NCBI GenBank assembly: GCA_900554415.1
Contig: USGU01000014.1
Location: 4,213 to 68,212, forward strand
Length of the DNA: 64,000 nt
Reading direction: 5' to 3'
DNA from: an uncultured Lachnospiraceae bacterium
GTDB lineage: Bacteria; Bacillota; Clostridia; Lachnospirales; Lachnospiraceae
The notes under the pieces are model-generated. The model did no database searches. It saw only the letters and a program-made list of their open reading frames with translations, and was not told the origin of the DNA. The position numbers and the translations under genes are program-made. Of the stretch, positions 51,558-59,117 are shown in pieces. Position 1 is the stretch's first letter. Each line of letters opens with the position of its first letter.

Positions 51558-52832
51558 ATGAAAAAAAGATTAGTCGCTGTACTTCTTGTTGCGGCAATGT
51601 CAATGTCTCTTCTCACTGCATGTCGTGACAGTGGAGAACGCACAGCAACAAAAGATGTTGCAGAAACCGGATATAGCGCCGAAGAGGCTGTAAAGGATTT
51701 TGAATTTGGAGAATTAAACGACACCGAAAAAAATTATACCGTCGAAATGGGCTATAATAACTGTGACCATATGGTTGCTTCAATCATCGGTGAAAAAGCC
51801 GGAATTTATGAAGCCTTAGGTTTAAAAGTTAATATCACAAAATCCGGTGAGACTTTAAAAGCTCTCACCAGTGGTTCGATGGATGTTGGTTATACAGGTG
51901 TTGAAGGTGCCATCCGCGCTGTAAATCAGGGTGCTCCATTCTTTATTGCAGCTGCAAACCACATGGGTGGTTCTATGTATCTTGTCGCAAGTAATGATAT
52001 TAAAAACGCTCAGGATTTAGTAGGAAAGACAATTTCTATGACAGCGACTCCTGATATTGACCCTACATATCTTACATGGCAGGAAGAAATCGGATTTGAT
52101 GCCGACCCTTCAAAATACAACATCGTAAGTATGGGACAGCAGGATGCTATGTTTGCATTAAAAGCTGGACAGATTGATGCCTTCAGATGTTGTGATCCAT
52201 ATGCTTCTATTGCTGAATTCGAAGGATTTGGACACATTCTTGCCGTTGACTGGGCTGCTGCTGATATTTCTGTTGATTCAGATTATGATGACTGGGGACT
52301 TTGCTGTATCTACGCTATGAACACAGAATTCTCTGAAAAGTGCCCTGAACTTGCAAGACGTTTAATCTATGCTCATCATTTAGCAATTAAATTTATGTAT
52401 GAACATCCATACAATGCTGCTATGATGTTCGCTGACGGATTTGACGTAGATCCATATGTTGCTCTTCGTACAATCTATATGAAGACCGTTGCAGAAGGAC
52501 GTACTATTACATGGAAATTTACAGATGGAAATGTTGATAGTTTCTTAAATTACTATACACAGTTTCCTCAGATTCCAGATGATGAAATTCCATTCATCGA
52601 AGACCGTACAAAACTGATTTCTTCTGATGTACTTGAATCCGCTAAGATTGAAGACTTCCAGACATATATCAAGAACACTGTAGATGAAATATTCCCTCTT
52701 GGAACAACATTCGAAGATTGGTATAATAAGGCAAAAGAAATCGATGGTATCTCAGATGAAGATGCAGTTGATATTTCAAAAACAGCTACACCTTACTTAA
52801 ATGAAAATGTAAAAGGTACTGACAAAAAGTAA
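51558..52832 (+). CDS. Cys-rich NMT1/SsuA-type substrate-binding lipoprotein, copy 1
   Basis: 424 residues: lipoprotein signal with cysteine 22 in SLLTAC, then an NMT1/ThiY-like binding fold (MGYNNCDHMVASIIGEKAGI, MDVGYTGVEGAIRAVNQGAP, MGQQDAMFALKAGQID). Cysteines are unusual: C69 in NNCDHM, a CC pair at 211-212 (FRCCDPYAS) and another at 249-250 (GLCCIYAMN). They could coordinate a soft metal, a good match for a permease (SaoP) and ATPase (SaoA) of the same NitT/TauT class encoded nearby. Its promoter and signal-peptide DNA are nearly identical to copy 2. AGGAGG precedes the ATG. Confidence 0.88.
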   Translation: MKKRLVAVLLVAAMSMSLLTACRDSGERTATKDVAETGYSAEEAVKDFEFGELNDTEKNYTVEMGYNNCDHMVASIIGEKAGIYEALGLKVNITKSGETLKALTSGSMDVGYTGVEGAIRAVNQGAPFFIAAANHMGGSMYLVASNDIKNAQDLVGKTISMTATPDIDPTYLTWQEEIGFDADPSKYNIVSMGQQDAMFALKAGQIDAFRCCDPYASIAEFEGFGHILAVDWAAADISVDSDYDDWGLCCIYAMNTEFSEKCPELARRLIYAHHLAIKFMYEHPYNAAMMFADGFDVDPYVALRTIYMKTVAEGRTITWKFTDGNVDSFLNYYTQFPQIPDDEIPFIEDRTKLISSDVLESAKIEDFQTYIKNTVDEIFPLGTTFEDWYNKAKEIDGISDEDAVDISKTATPYLNENVKGTDKK

Positions 52833-52864
52833 TGCTGATAAAACTGATAAATAAATAAGCTATT

Positions 52865-52941
52865 ACCGGGAACGCGTCTTTGACGCGTTCTTGGTATATA
52901 TGCCATTAAAAGAACCTGCGATATATTACCGCAGGTTCTTT
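52865..52941 (+). terminator. Two hairpins after the first binding lipoprotein
   Basis: 52865-52894 pairs GAACGCGTC with GACGCGTTC; 52908-52941 pairs AAAGAACCTGCG with CGCAGGTTCTTT. The second is also suited to terminate leftward transcription. Confidence 0.7.
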
Positions 52942-52965
52942 CACTTTCAAATTCTATCTTTTTTA

Positions 52966-53068
52966 TTACTCCACTTCCATCACTCTTGGAAAATCCAGAA
53001 TAAACATAGTTCCCTTTCCCACGTCTGTTTTTACCCGTATTGTACCGCCATGTTCTTCCGTCAATCGT
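52966..53068 (-). pseudogene. 3' remnant of a second histidine kinase
   Basis: Reads RLTEEHGGTIRVKTDVGKGT followed by MFILDFPRVMEVE and a stop, nearly identical to the end of the intact kinase at 54.87 kb (RLTEEHGGTVRVKTEVGKGT). Joined at about 53066 to the beginning of a saoD copy through a short shared ACG. Confidence 0.85.
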
Positions 53069-53099
53069 GTTCTGATTCGAATAAATAAGCTACTTTCAT
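53066..53099 (-). pseudogene. 5' remnant of a second saoD
   Basis: ATG at 53099 followed by KVAYLFESEH, the same as intact SaoD, with its ribosome-binding site (CAGGAGG), then fusion into kinase sequence. Confidence 0.85.
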
Positions 53100-53128
53100 G
53101 GTATCATACCTCCTGATAAATAAATAAT

Positions 53129-53234
53129 TTATTCTTCAAATGTAGCCTTCGCCTCTCTCACAGCAACATTGATATCTGCCTTAATTAAACCTTCCGGATC
53201 CTGATGAAACGTAAATGCTGCTCCAATGGCATCA
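53129..53234 (-). pseudogene. 3' remnant of a second saoL-like gene
   Basis: Reads DPEGLIKADINVAVREAKAT then FEE and TAA, matching the SaoL end (DPESLIKADINIAVNEAKAT). Upstream residues KLCDAIGAAFTFHQ differ from the intact gene. It is cut off at about 53235, where the duplicated promoter begins. Confidence 0.75.
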
Positions 53235-53540
53235 CATAACTTCCAATTGAAAATATTAATATAAGACTCTCTTTATTTCTTTTACCAATTTATAGGTTTT
53301 CGAAATATTGTTGAACTTTTTTATTGAAAAAGCAAATATTTCACTTTTCATCTTTTCTTTTTCTTAACCGTTTGCTATCATGTACTTGCATTTATTAATA
53401 AATATTAATTTTTGTTTTAATTAATTATTCAAAATATGAGGAGGATGTATTTATGAAAAAAAGATTAGTCGCTGTACTTCTTGTTGCGGCAATGTCAATG
53501 TCTCTTCTCACTGCATGTCGTGACAGTGGAGAAAATAAGG
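53235..53540 (+). repeat. Duplicated promoter and signal-peptide segment
   Basis: About 300 bp nearly identical to 51341-51645, covering the upstream region, ribosome-binding site and about the first 27 codons of the binding lipoprotein; sequences diverge afterwards. Confidence 0.88.
53395..53409 (+). promoter_or_regulatory. Candidate operator motif upstream of the second binding lipoprotein
   Basis: TTAATAAATATTAAT, same position relative to the start as in copy 1, being part of the duplication. Confidence 0.45.
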
Positions 53541-54739
53541 CAACGGTTGACATCGAACAGACAGATTACGACCCAGAGGAAGAGGTAAAGAATTTCGAAT
53601 TCGGAGAACTTTCAGATGAAGAAAAGAATTACACTGTTGAAATGGGTTATAACAACTGTGACCACATGGTAGCTGCTATCATCGGTGAAAAAGCAGGTAT
53701 CTACAAAGCATTAGGACTGAATGTAAACGTTACCAAATCAGGTGAAACTGTAAAAGCTCTTGTCAGTGGTGCAATGGATGTAGGATATATCGGTGTTGGA
53801 GCTTCTGCTCTCTCTCAGAATCCTCCATACTTCATCGCTGCTGCTAACCATACTGGTGGTTCCCGTTACTTAGTAGTAAGCAACGATATTACAGAACCTT
53901 CCCAGATCGAGGGAAAAACAATTGCCATGACATCTACACCGGAAGGTAACGCTGAATGGCGTGCATGGGCAAGAGATTACAATGTATCCTTTAATGCAGC
54001 GGATTACAATATCGTTTCCATGGGACAGCAGGACGCTATGTTCGCATTAAAGGCCGGACAGATTGATGGTTTCGTATGCTGTGACCCATATGCTTCTATC
54101 GCTGAATTCGAAGGATTTGGACATATCATGTTCACAAGCTGGGGAATCAATATGCCGGAAGACGGAAGCCTTCCAGGGTCTGATGACTGGGCAAGATGTT
54201 GTGCATTGGCTATGAACAAAGACTTTGCCGAACAGCATCCGGAACTTGCAAGACGTCTTGTATATGCACATATGCTTTCTATCAAATACTTATACGAACA
54301 TCCATACAATGCTTCTATGATGTTCGCTGATGGTTTTGATTGCGACCCATATGTAGGACTTCGTACCGTATATATGAAGACAGTCGCTGAAGGACGTACC
54401 ATTACATGGCATTGGTCTCAGGCAAACTTACAGAATGATGAAGATTTCGATACACAGTTTACAAATCCTTCTATCACTGAAACAGATATCAGTTATGTAA
54501 GCATTTTCGAAGATTCTCTGAAGAGAGCAACCGAATTAGCTGATTCTGCAAAACTTGATGACTTTGATGAATACATCAAAGAAAAAGTGGACCCAATCTC
54601 TCCACTCGGAATCACTTTTGAAGACTGGTATGAACATGCTAAGACAATCGATGGTATCTCAGATGAAGATGCAGTTGATATTTCAAAGACAGCTACACCA
54701 TACTTAAACGAAAATGTTGAAGGAACTGACAAGAAATAA
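53453..54739 (+). CDS. Cys-rich NMT1/SsuA-type substrate-binding lipoprotein, copy 2
   Basis: 428 residues. The first 27 residues are identical to copy 1 and later parts are similar but clearly diverged, especially residues about 115-180 and 335-380. The key features persist: NNCDHM, the CC pair in FVCCDPYAS and another CC in DWARCCALAMN. Conservation of both cysteine pairs in diverged copies suggests they matter for ligand binding, while the variable loops may change specificity. A terminator follows. Confidence 0.88.
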   Translation: MKKRLVAVLLVAAMSMSLLTACRDSGENKATVDIEQTDYDPEEEVKNFEFGELSDEEKNYTVEMGYNNCDHMVAAIIGEKAGIYKALGLNVNVTKSGETVKALVSGAMDVGYIGVGASALSQNPPYFIAAANHTGGSRYLVVSNDITEPSQIEGKTIAMTSTPEGNAEWRAWARDYNVSFNAADYNIVSMGQQDAMFALKAGQIDGFVCCDPYASIAEFEGFGHIMFTSWGINMPEDGSLPGSDDWARCCALAMNKDFAEQHPELARRLVYAHMLSIKYLYEHPYNASMMFADGFDCDPYVGLRTVYMKTVAEGRTITWHWSQANLQNDEDFDTQFTNPSITETDISYVSIFEDSLKRATELADSAKLDDFDEYIKEKVDPISPLGITFEDWYEHAKTIDGISDEDAVDISKTATPYLNENVEGTDKK

Positions 54740-54777
54740 TACAAATAAAACTGATAAATAAGCACTTTCATATGCAT

Positions 54778-54815
54778 AAAAGAAGCTTGCAACTTGTTGC
54801 AGGCTTCTTTTTCTG
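54778..54815. terminator. Terminator after the second binding lipoprotein
   Basis: AAAGAAGC-TGCAAC pairs with GTTGCA-GGCTTCTTT, followed by TTCTG. Confidence 0.8.
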
Positions 54816-54868
54816 TTACTCCGGATAGCAAAAGTTCTGCTGAAACTTTTTATACACTTTCCTATTCC

Positions 54869-56491
54869 TTACACATCTCTCACTCTCGGGAAATCCAGAA
54901 TAAACATGGTCCCTTTTCCCACTTCTGTTTTTACCCGAACCGTGCCGCCATGTTCTTCCGTCAATCGTTTTACTACTGTAAGACCAATTCCCGTTCCTTC
55001 CCCGGCCTGTTTGGTCGTAAAGAACGGTTGGAATACCTGTCTCTTAATCTCAGCTGGTATTCCGCTTCCGGTATCTTCTACTACAAGTCTTACTTTCCTA
55101 TCATCATCTGTACTAAGTCCAAACTGGATACTTAAGGTTCCACCATCCTTCATGGCATGCATGGCATTGGTTGTCAGGTTAAGCAGAATCTGATTCAAAG
55201 CCCCCACCTGACCATGTATATGATACGTAGTTTTACAAATACTTTCTTTAAAGGATATATTTGCCGGCAGCAATTTACGGACCATATTTACGCTTTCCCG
55301 CACCGCATAAGTCGCATCGTAATCTGTCAGCACCTTTTCCGCTTTGCCCTGCCGACTGTAGCTCAAAAGCTGCTTTGCCAGCTCCTCACATCGCTTCGTA
55401 GCGCTCTTCAGCTCTGCTATCTCATCTGGCATTTCCCGGTAAACCACTTCGTTTTCTTCCAGCAAATCCGTATACAGCACAATCGGAGTCATCAAATTAT
55501 TGAACTCATGTGCAATAGAACCGGTAAGCACGCTCATTGTCTTCGAATGATTATATTTCTGCATGAGACCTTCCTGTTTCTTCATCGTCTCATTCATAAC
55601 CTTTTCATGCTGCAGTTCTTTCATTAGCAATTGTTCTTTCTTCCGATGCTCTGTAATCATATATGTAAAGACAATTACCCATACAAGAAAAGCAATCCCT
55701 ATCAGAATCAGATAAAAAGAAATATTTTCAATGGGCTGCAATACCTTATCATAATCTTCTACAATATAAAGTACCAACTCTTCATTTCCAGCTTTTACCG
55801 TACTGAATGCAATTAATTTCCGCCTGCTCTGTGGAGTTCCTGCTTTCGTCTCATAAACCCACTCCACAGTGCATCCATTGGAAGCTGTGTGTGAAAGGGA
55901 TAATTCTGCCTGATTGTAAGCACTCGGCATAACCACCTCATCACCCGCTTTTACAATGCAATATCCGTCATTTCCAAGCTGTAAATCCGCCAGTCCCTGT
56001 TCCTCCGTATACATTTCATCCAGATTCAGTTCTACCTGAACACAACCGGTAATCTTTCCCTGAACTGAAACTGCCTTTGTCATGTATAGTACATAGAACC
56101 CTTCTTCTGTCTGCTTTACCGGCCCAATCAGCACTTCTACCGGATTTTCAATTGCACTGTTTAATACATTTTTCTGCCATCGTTCCATGTTTTCTATCTC
56201 TTCGGATGAAACATAGGTACTTTTTTCCTTCAGCTTTATCATACCTTTTTCCACATCATCAAGACTGTCCATATCTCCTGACAATACTGCATAAAGCAAA
56301 TCACGCTTAGCAAGAATCCCCGCCCCAAGGCTCTGCGCATTTACCTCTGCCATGCTTTTCAGGCTCTCCTGTTCATTTGCCACAATGGTTTTCTTTACAC
56401 GTCCATAGCAGAACATAGCCGCTGCTACCAAGGCAATGATTCCTGCCACAGTAATCCCCATTTGTTTCCATAATACATTCTTTCTCTTCAT
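54869..56491 (-). CDS. Membrane sensor histidine kinase beside sao cluster
   Basis: 540 residues: helix at about 10-30, an extracellular sensor domain of about 230 residues (dCache-like, containing TKAVSVQGKITGCVQVELNL and LQLGNDGYCIVKAGDEVVMP), a second helix (SFYLILIGIAFLVWVIVFTY), then HisKA (SIAHEFNNLMTPIVLYTDLL) and HATPase_c (NLTTNAMHAMKDGGTLSIQF, EDTGSGIP, GTGIGLTVVKRL). It is divergent from a response-regulator gene. The HEFNNLMTP box and class resemble NtrB-type kinases while the partner is OmpR type. Duplication of its 3' end with sao genes ties its history to the cluster. Confidence 0.9.
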   Translation of the reverse strand: MKRKNVLWKQMGITVAGIIALVAAAMFCYGRVKKTIVANEQESLKSMAEVNAQSLGAGILAKRDLLYAVLSGDMDSLDDVEKGMIKLKEKSTYVSSEEIENMERWQKNVLNSAIENPVEVLIGPVKQTEEGFYVLYMTKAVSVQGKITGCVQVELNLDEMYTEEQGLADLQLGNDGYCIVKAGDEVVMPSAYNQAELSLSHTASNGCTVEWVYETKAGTPQSRRKLIAFSTVKAGNEELVLYIVEDYDKVLQPIENISFYLILIGIAFLVWVIVFTYMITEHRKKEQLLMKELQHEKVMNETMKKQEGLMQKYNHSKTMSVLTGSIAHEFNNLMTPIVLYTDLLEENEVVYREMPDEIAELKSATKRCEELAKQLLSYSRQGKAEKVLTDYDATYAVRESVNMVRKLLPANISFKESICKTTYHIHGQVGALNQILLNLTTNAMHAMKDGGTLSIQFGLSTDDDRKVRLVVEDTGSGIPAEIKRQVFQPFFTTKQAGEGTGIGLTVVKRLTEEHGGTVRVKTEVGKGTMFILDFPRVRDV

Positions 56492-56575
56492 AAATAACCT
56501 CTATAATATTTGACTTAAAAAACTACGCCCGATATAATAACAATGAACAAAACCGTGAAAGGAATGAAGCTTGTT

Positions 56576-57283
56576 ATGTCCGATATTTCCGTACTCGTTG
56601 TTGATGACGAGACATCCGTATTAAAAGCAATTAGCACTGTATTAAAGCATGAACAGATTACTGTGACTTGTGCACAAAGCAGCAAAGAAGCTTTCGACTA
56701 TTTAGATACGCAGTCTTTTGATATTATTTTACTCGATATTATGATGCCAGAGCAAGATGGTTTTTCATTTTTAAAAGAATTACGTGAACATCGGGTTCTG
56801 ACACCCGTTATTTTACTAAGTGGGCGTGAAGAAGATGCCGCTCAAGTCGAGGGACTGGGACTTGGTGCAGATGATTATATGACAAAGCCGTTCAGCAAAA
56901 CAGTACTCGTATCTAAAATTCGTGCCATCGTCAGACGCAGCCAACAATATTCTTCCACCGTTCCTGCTGCTCCACAGCCAATGCAGACAGAAGTACAATG
57001 TGGAAACTTTACCTTACACTTAGATACACAGACTGTATTTAAAAATGGAAATGAGATTTCTTTGTCTTCCAAAGAATTTTCCCTGCTTTGCTACTTTATC
57101 GAAAATAAAGAAAAACTTCTGAGCAAGCAGGAAATTTTTTCGAAAGTATGGAAGGGAGATGCACCAGATAATAACACTATTCTGGTTTATATCAAAAGAC
57201 TTCGTGACAAAATTGAGGAAGACCCGTCAAATCCCAAGCATCTTACTACTGTCTGGGGAAAAGGTTATCAGTTTTTTCCATAG
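56576..57283 (+). CDS. OmpR-family response regulator beside sao cluster
   Basis: 235 residues from the ATG at 56576 (MSDISVLVVDDETSVLKAIS); ATGs at 56543 and 56564 are possible earlier starts. Receiver domain with phospho-acceptor in IILLDIMMPEQDGFSFL and lysine in DDYMTKPFS; C-terminal winged helix ending LTTVWGKGYQFFP. Divergent from the sensor kinase, which is probably its partner. Likely regulates neighbouring transport genes. Confidence 0.9.
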   Translation: MSDISVLVVDDETSVLKAISTVLKHEQITVTCAQSSKEAFDYLDTQSFDIILLDIMMPEQDGFSFLKELREHRVLTPVILLSGREEDAAQVEGLGLGADDYMTKPFSKTVLVSKIRAIVRRSQQYSSTVPAAPQPMQTEVQCGNFTLHLDTQTVFKNGNEISLSSKEFSLLCYFIENKEKLLSKQEIFSKVWKGDAPDNNTILVYIKRLRDKIEEDPSNPKHLTTVWGKGYQFFP

Positions 57284-57313
57284 AGATTTTACAAAACACT
57301 CTTTCCTATATAC

Positions 57314-57350
57314 AAAAACTGGGGATACATTAATGTATCTCCAGTTTTTG
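57314..57350. terminator. Bidirectional terminator between response regulator and dnaJ-like gene
   Basis: AAAAACTGG and CCAGTTTTT pair, with inner GATACAT/ATGTATC. Confidence 0.85.
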
Positions 57351-58292
57351 TAATTCCTGTAATTTTTGTCGTTCCAGTACACTCACATTCTTCGGTACTG
57401 CAATCTGTATTGTCACATATGCATCGCCATATACGGAAGAATCTTTCATCGATACAATACCTTTTTTCTTCAGGCGAATCTTACTTCCAGACTGTGTTCC
57501 CGCAGGAACTTTGCATTGTACATCTCCATACAAGGTATGGAATACAACATTACCGCCTAATACCGCAGTAGTATATGGAATATTCTCTGTTGTATAGACA
57601 TCCATACCCTTTCTCTCATATCCAGGTTTCTCCGCAACATGAACCTTCAGCAGCAAATCACCTGCAGGAGCTTCGCCAGTTCCCGGATAGCCCTTACCTT
57701 TTAATCGTACACTCTGACCATCGGCAATGCCTGCCGGAATCTTCACCTCAAGAGAACGGGACTGTCCATTTTCAAAGGAAATACGCTTACTGCTTCCAAA
57801 TGCCGCTTCTTCGAAAGTTACGTTAATATCTGCCGTCAAATCCCGGCCTTTTCTCTGGGATGAACCTGTACGCCTTCCAAAACCACCTTTGAAATCAGTT
57901 CGCGAACCACCATGAAACATATCGCCAAATATATCTCCAAAAATATCATCCATATTTCCATTTTCAAAATGAAATTCCTGATACTGACCGCCATTTCCAA
58001 AATCAAATCCTTGTGTATTCCATCCGCCAGTATGTTGTCCTTGTGTATATCCCTGACCCGCACCTTCTTCGAAAGCAGCAAATCCAAACTGGTCATAAAG
58101 TTTCTTCTTCTCCGCGTCGCTCAATACATTATAAGCTTCTGTAACTTCTTTAAAACGCTGTTCCGCTTCTTTATCATCCGGATTTGTATCAGGATGATAC
58201 TTCTTCGCAAGCTTCCTGTAAGCCCGCTTAATTTCCTTTGCATCTGCGTTTTTTGAAACCCCAAGGACATCATAATAATCTCTCTTTGGCAT
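57330..58292 (-). CDS. DnaJ-class co-chaperone without zinc finger (CbpA type)
   Basis: 320 residues from the ATG at 58292, nine bases after GGGAGG. J domain KRDYYDVLGVSKNADAKEIK with HPD in KKYHPDTNPDD, a Gly/Phe-rich linker (about 75-145), then two C-terminal substrate-binding domains (ADINVTFEEAAFGSSKRISF, VRLKGKGYPGTGEAPAGDLL). No CxxCxGxG repeats. Works with DnaK. Downstream of hsp20 in a CIRCE-controlled operon. Confidence 0.92.
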   Translation of the reverse strand: MPKRDYYDVLGVSKNADAKEIKRAYRKLAKKYHPDTNPDDKEAEQRFKEVTEAYNVLSDAEKKKLYDQFGFAAFEEGAGQGYTQGQHTGGWNTQGFDFGNGGQYQEFHFENGNMDDIFGDIFGDMFHGGSRTDFKGGFGRRTGSSQRKGRDLTADINVTFEEAAFGSSKRISFENGQSRSLEVKIPAGIADGQSVRLKGKGYPGTGEAPAGDLLLKVHVAEKPGYERKGMDVYTTENIPYTTAVLGGNVVFHTLYGDVQCKVPAGTQSGSKIRLKKKGIVSMKDSSVYGDAYVTIQIAVPKNVSVLERQKLQELQKLEIH

Positions 58293-58364
58293 AACCATCT
58301 ACCTCCCTTCTATAGAGCAAATCTTCCTGATATTATTTCACAATCAATTTCTGGTAACGCTGAA

Positions 58365-58399
58365 AACGGGGCAGACTGCACTGCAGCCCATCCCCGTTT
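58365..58399 (-). terminator. Hairpin between hsp20 and dnaJ-like gene
   Basis: AACGGGG and CCCCGTT pair with an inner TGCAGTGCA; only a short T-run follows on the minus strand, so it may reduce rather than stop transcription. Confidence 0.5.
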
Positions 58400-58421
58400 C
58401 CACCATTTTGGCTCAAATCAT

Positions 58422-58865
58422 TTAACCTTCAATTGTGATATATTTCTTTTCTTCTACAGCAGGTTTCGCTTCTTTCTTCGGTACAAATACCTTCAGGATT
58501 CCATCCTCAAATTTTGCTTTGATATCCTCCTGCTCTACGGCATCTCCTACATAAAAGCTTCTGCTGCAATTTCCACAAAAACGTTCTCTGCGGATGTATT
58601 TGCCATTTTCATCCTTTTCATTATTTTCTGTATTCGTAGATGCACTGATGGTAAGTGTTCCGTCCTTAAGTTCTGCCTTTACATCTTCTTTCTTATATCC
58701 CGGAAGTTCGATGTGAAGCTCATATCCGGCATCATTCTCTTTCACATCTGTACTCATAACTGCTGCAGATGGAGTATTATATTTCACTACTCTTTTCGCT
58801 GGTCTTGCAAAATCATCAAACAAATCATCAAATAAATTTTCTCCTAAAATACTAGACATTAACAT
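58422..58865 (-). CDS. Hsp20 small heat-shock protein
   Basis: 147 residues from the ATG at 58865, seven bases after GGAGG. Alpha-crystallin domain: DVKENDAGYELHIELPGYKK, DGTLTISASTNTEN and the C-terminal AKFEDGILKVFVPKKEA with a final ITIEG tail. Holdase that binds unfolded proteins. The upstream CIRCE element implies HrcA repression and heat induction together with the dnaJ-like gene. Confidence 0.93.
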   Translation of the reverse strand: MLMSSILGENLFDDLFDDFARPAKRVVKYNTPSAAVMSTDVKENDAGYELHIELPGYKKEDVKAELKDGTLTISASTNTENNEKDENGKYIRRERFCGNCSRSFYVGDAVEQEDIKAKFEDGILKVFVPKKEAKPAVEEKKYITIEG

Positions 58866-59023
58866 ATATATTCCTCCATTCTTGAATCCGGCATCCACCG
58901 TTTACTTACATTGTTTTAGTTATAGTGTTCGAACATTTGAACAATTATTCGTTGATTTATTTTACAGCTCTTTTATTGTTCTATGTGTTCTACATATCCT
59001 ATAACATATTTATAGCACTAAAA

Positions 59024-59050
59024 ATAGCACTCGTCAAGTGCGAGTGCTAA
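59024..59050. promoter_or_regulatory. CIRCE operator (HrcA site)
   Basis: Inverted repeat TAGCACTC, nine bases, GAGTGCTA, which is the canonical CIRCE with one mismatch at the outer position (TTAGCACTC expected). Located about 160 bp upstream of hsp20. Confidence 0.9.
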
Positions 59051-59092
59051 TAAAATTCTAAAAACTTTATAAATTGGTAAATACTATTTCCT

Positions 59093-59109
59093 GATTAGAA
59101 CCTCTAATC
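59093..59109 (-). promoter_or_regulatory. Candidate SECIS hairpin in the saoC 3' untranslated region
   Basis: GATTAGA and TCTAATC form a perfect seven-pair stem with a GGT loop, beyond the UAG stop. No T-run follows, so it is not a terminator. Confidence 0.75.
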
Positions 59110-59117
59110 CCAAGTCC

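Larger units (their letters stand above)
52833..53452. other. 620-bp spacer of gene remnants between the two binding lipoproteins
   Basis: It holds terminator hairpins, the 3' end of a histidine kinase, the 5' end of a saoD copy, the 3' end of a saoL-like gene and a duplicated promoter. No intact gene is present. Confidence 0.8.

Noticed and set aside
54869..55193. Plus-strand frames over the kinase gene as part of the binding-protein operon
   Set aside because: They are shadows of the kinase on the minus strand.
59093..59109. The saoC hairpin as a rho-independent terminator
   Set aside because: No T-run follows on the minus strand, and its distance to the UGA fits a SECIS better.
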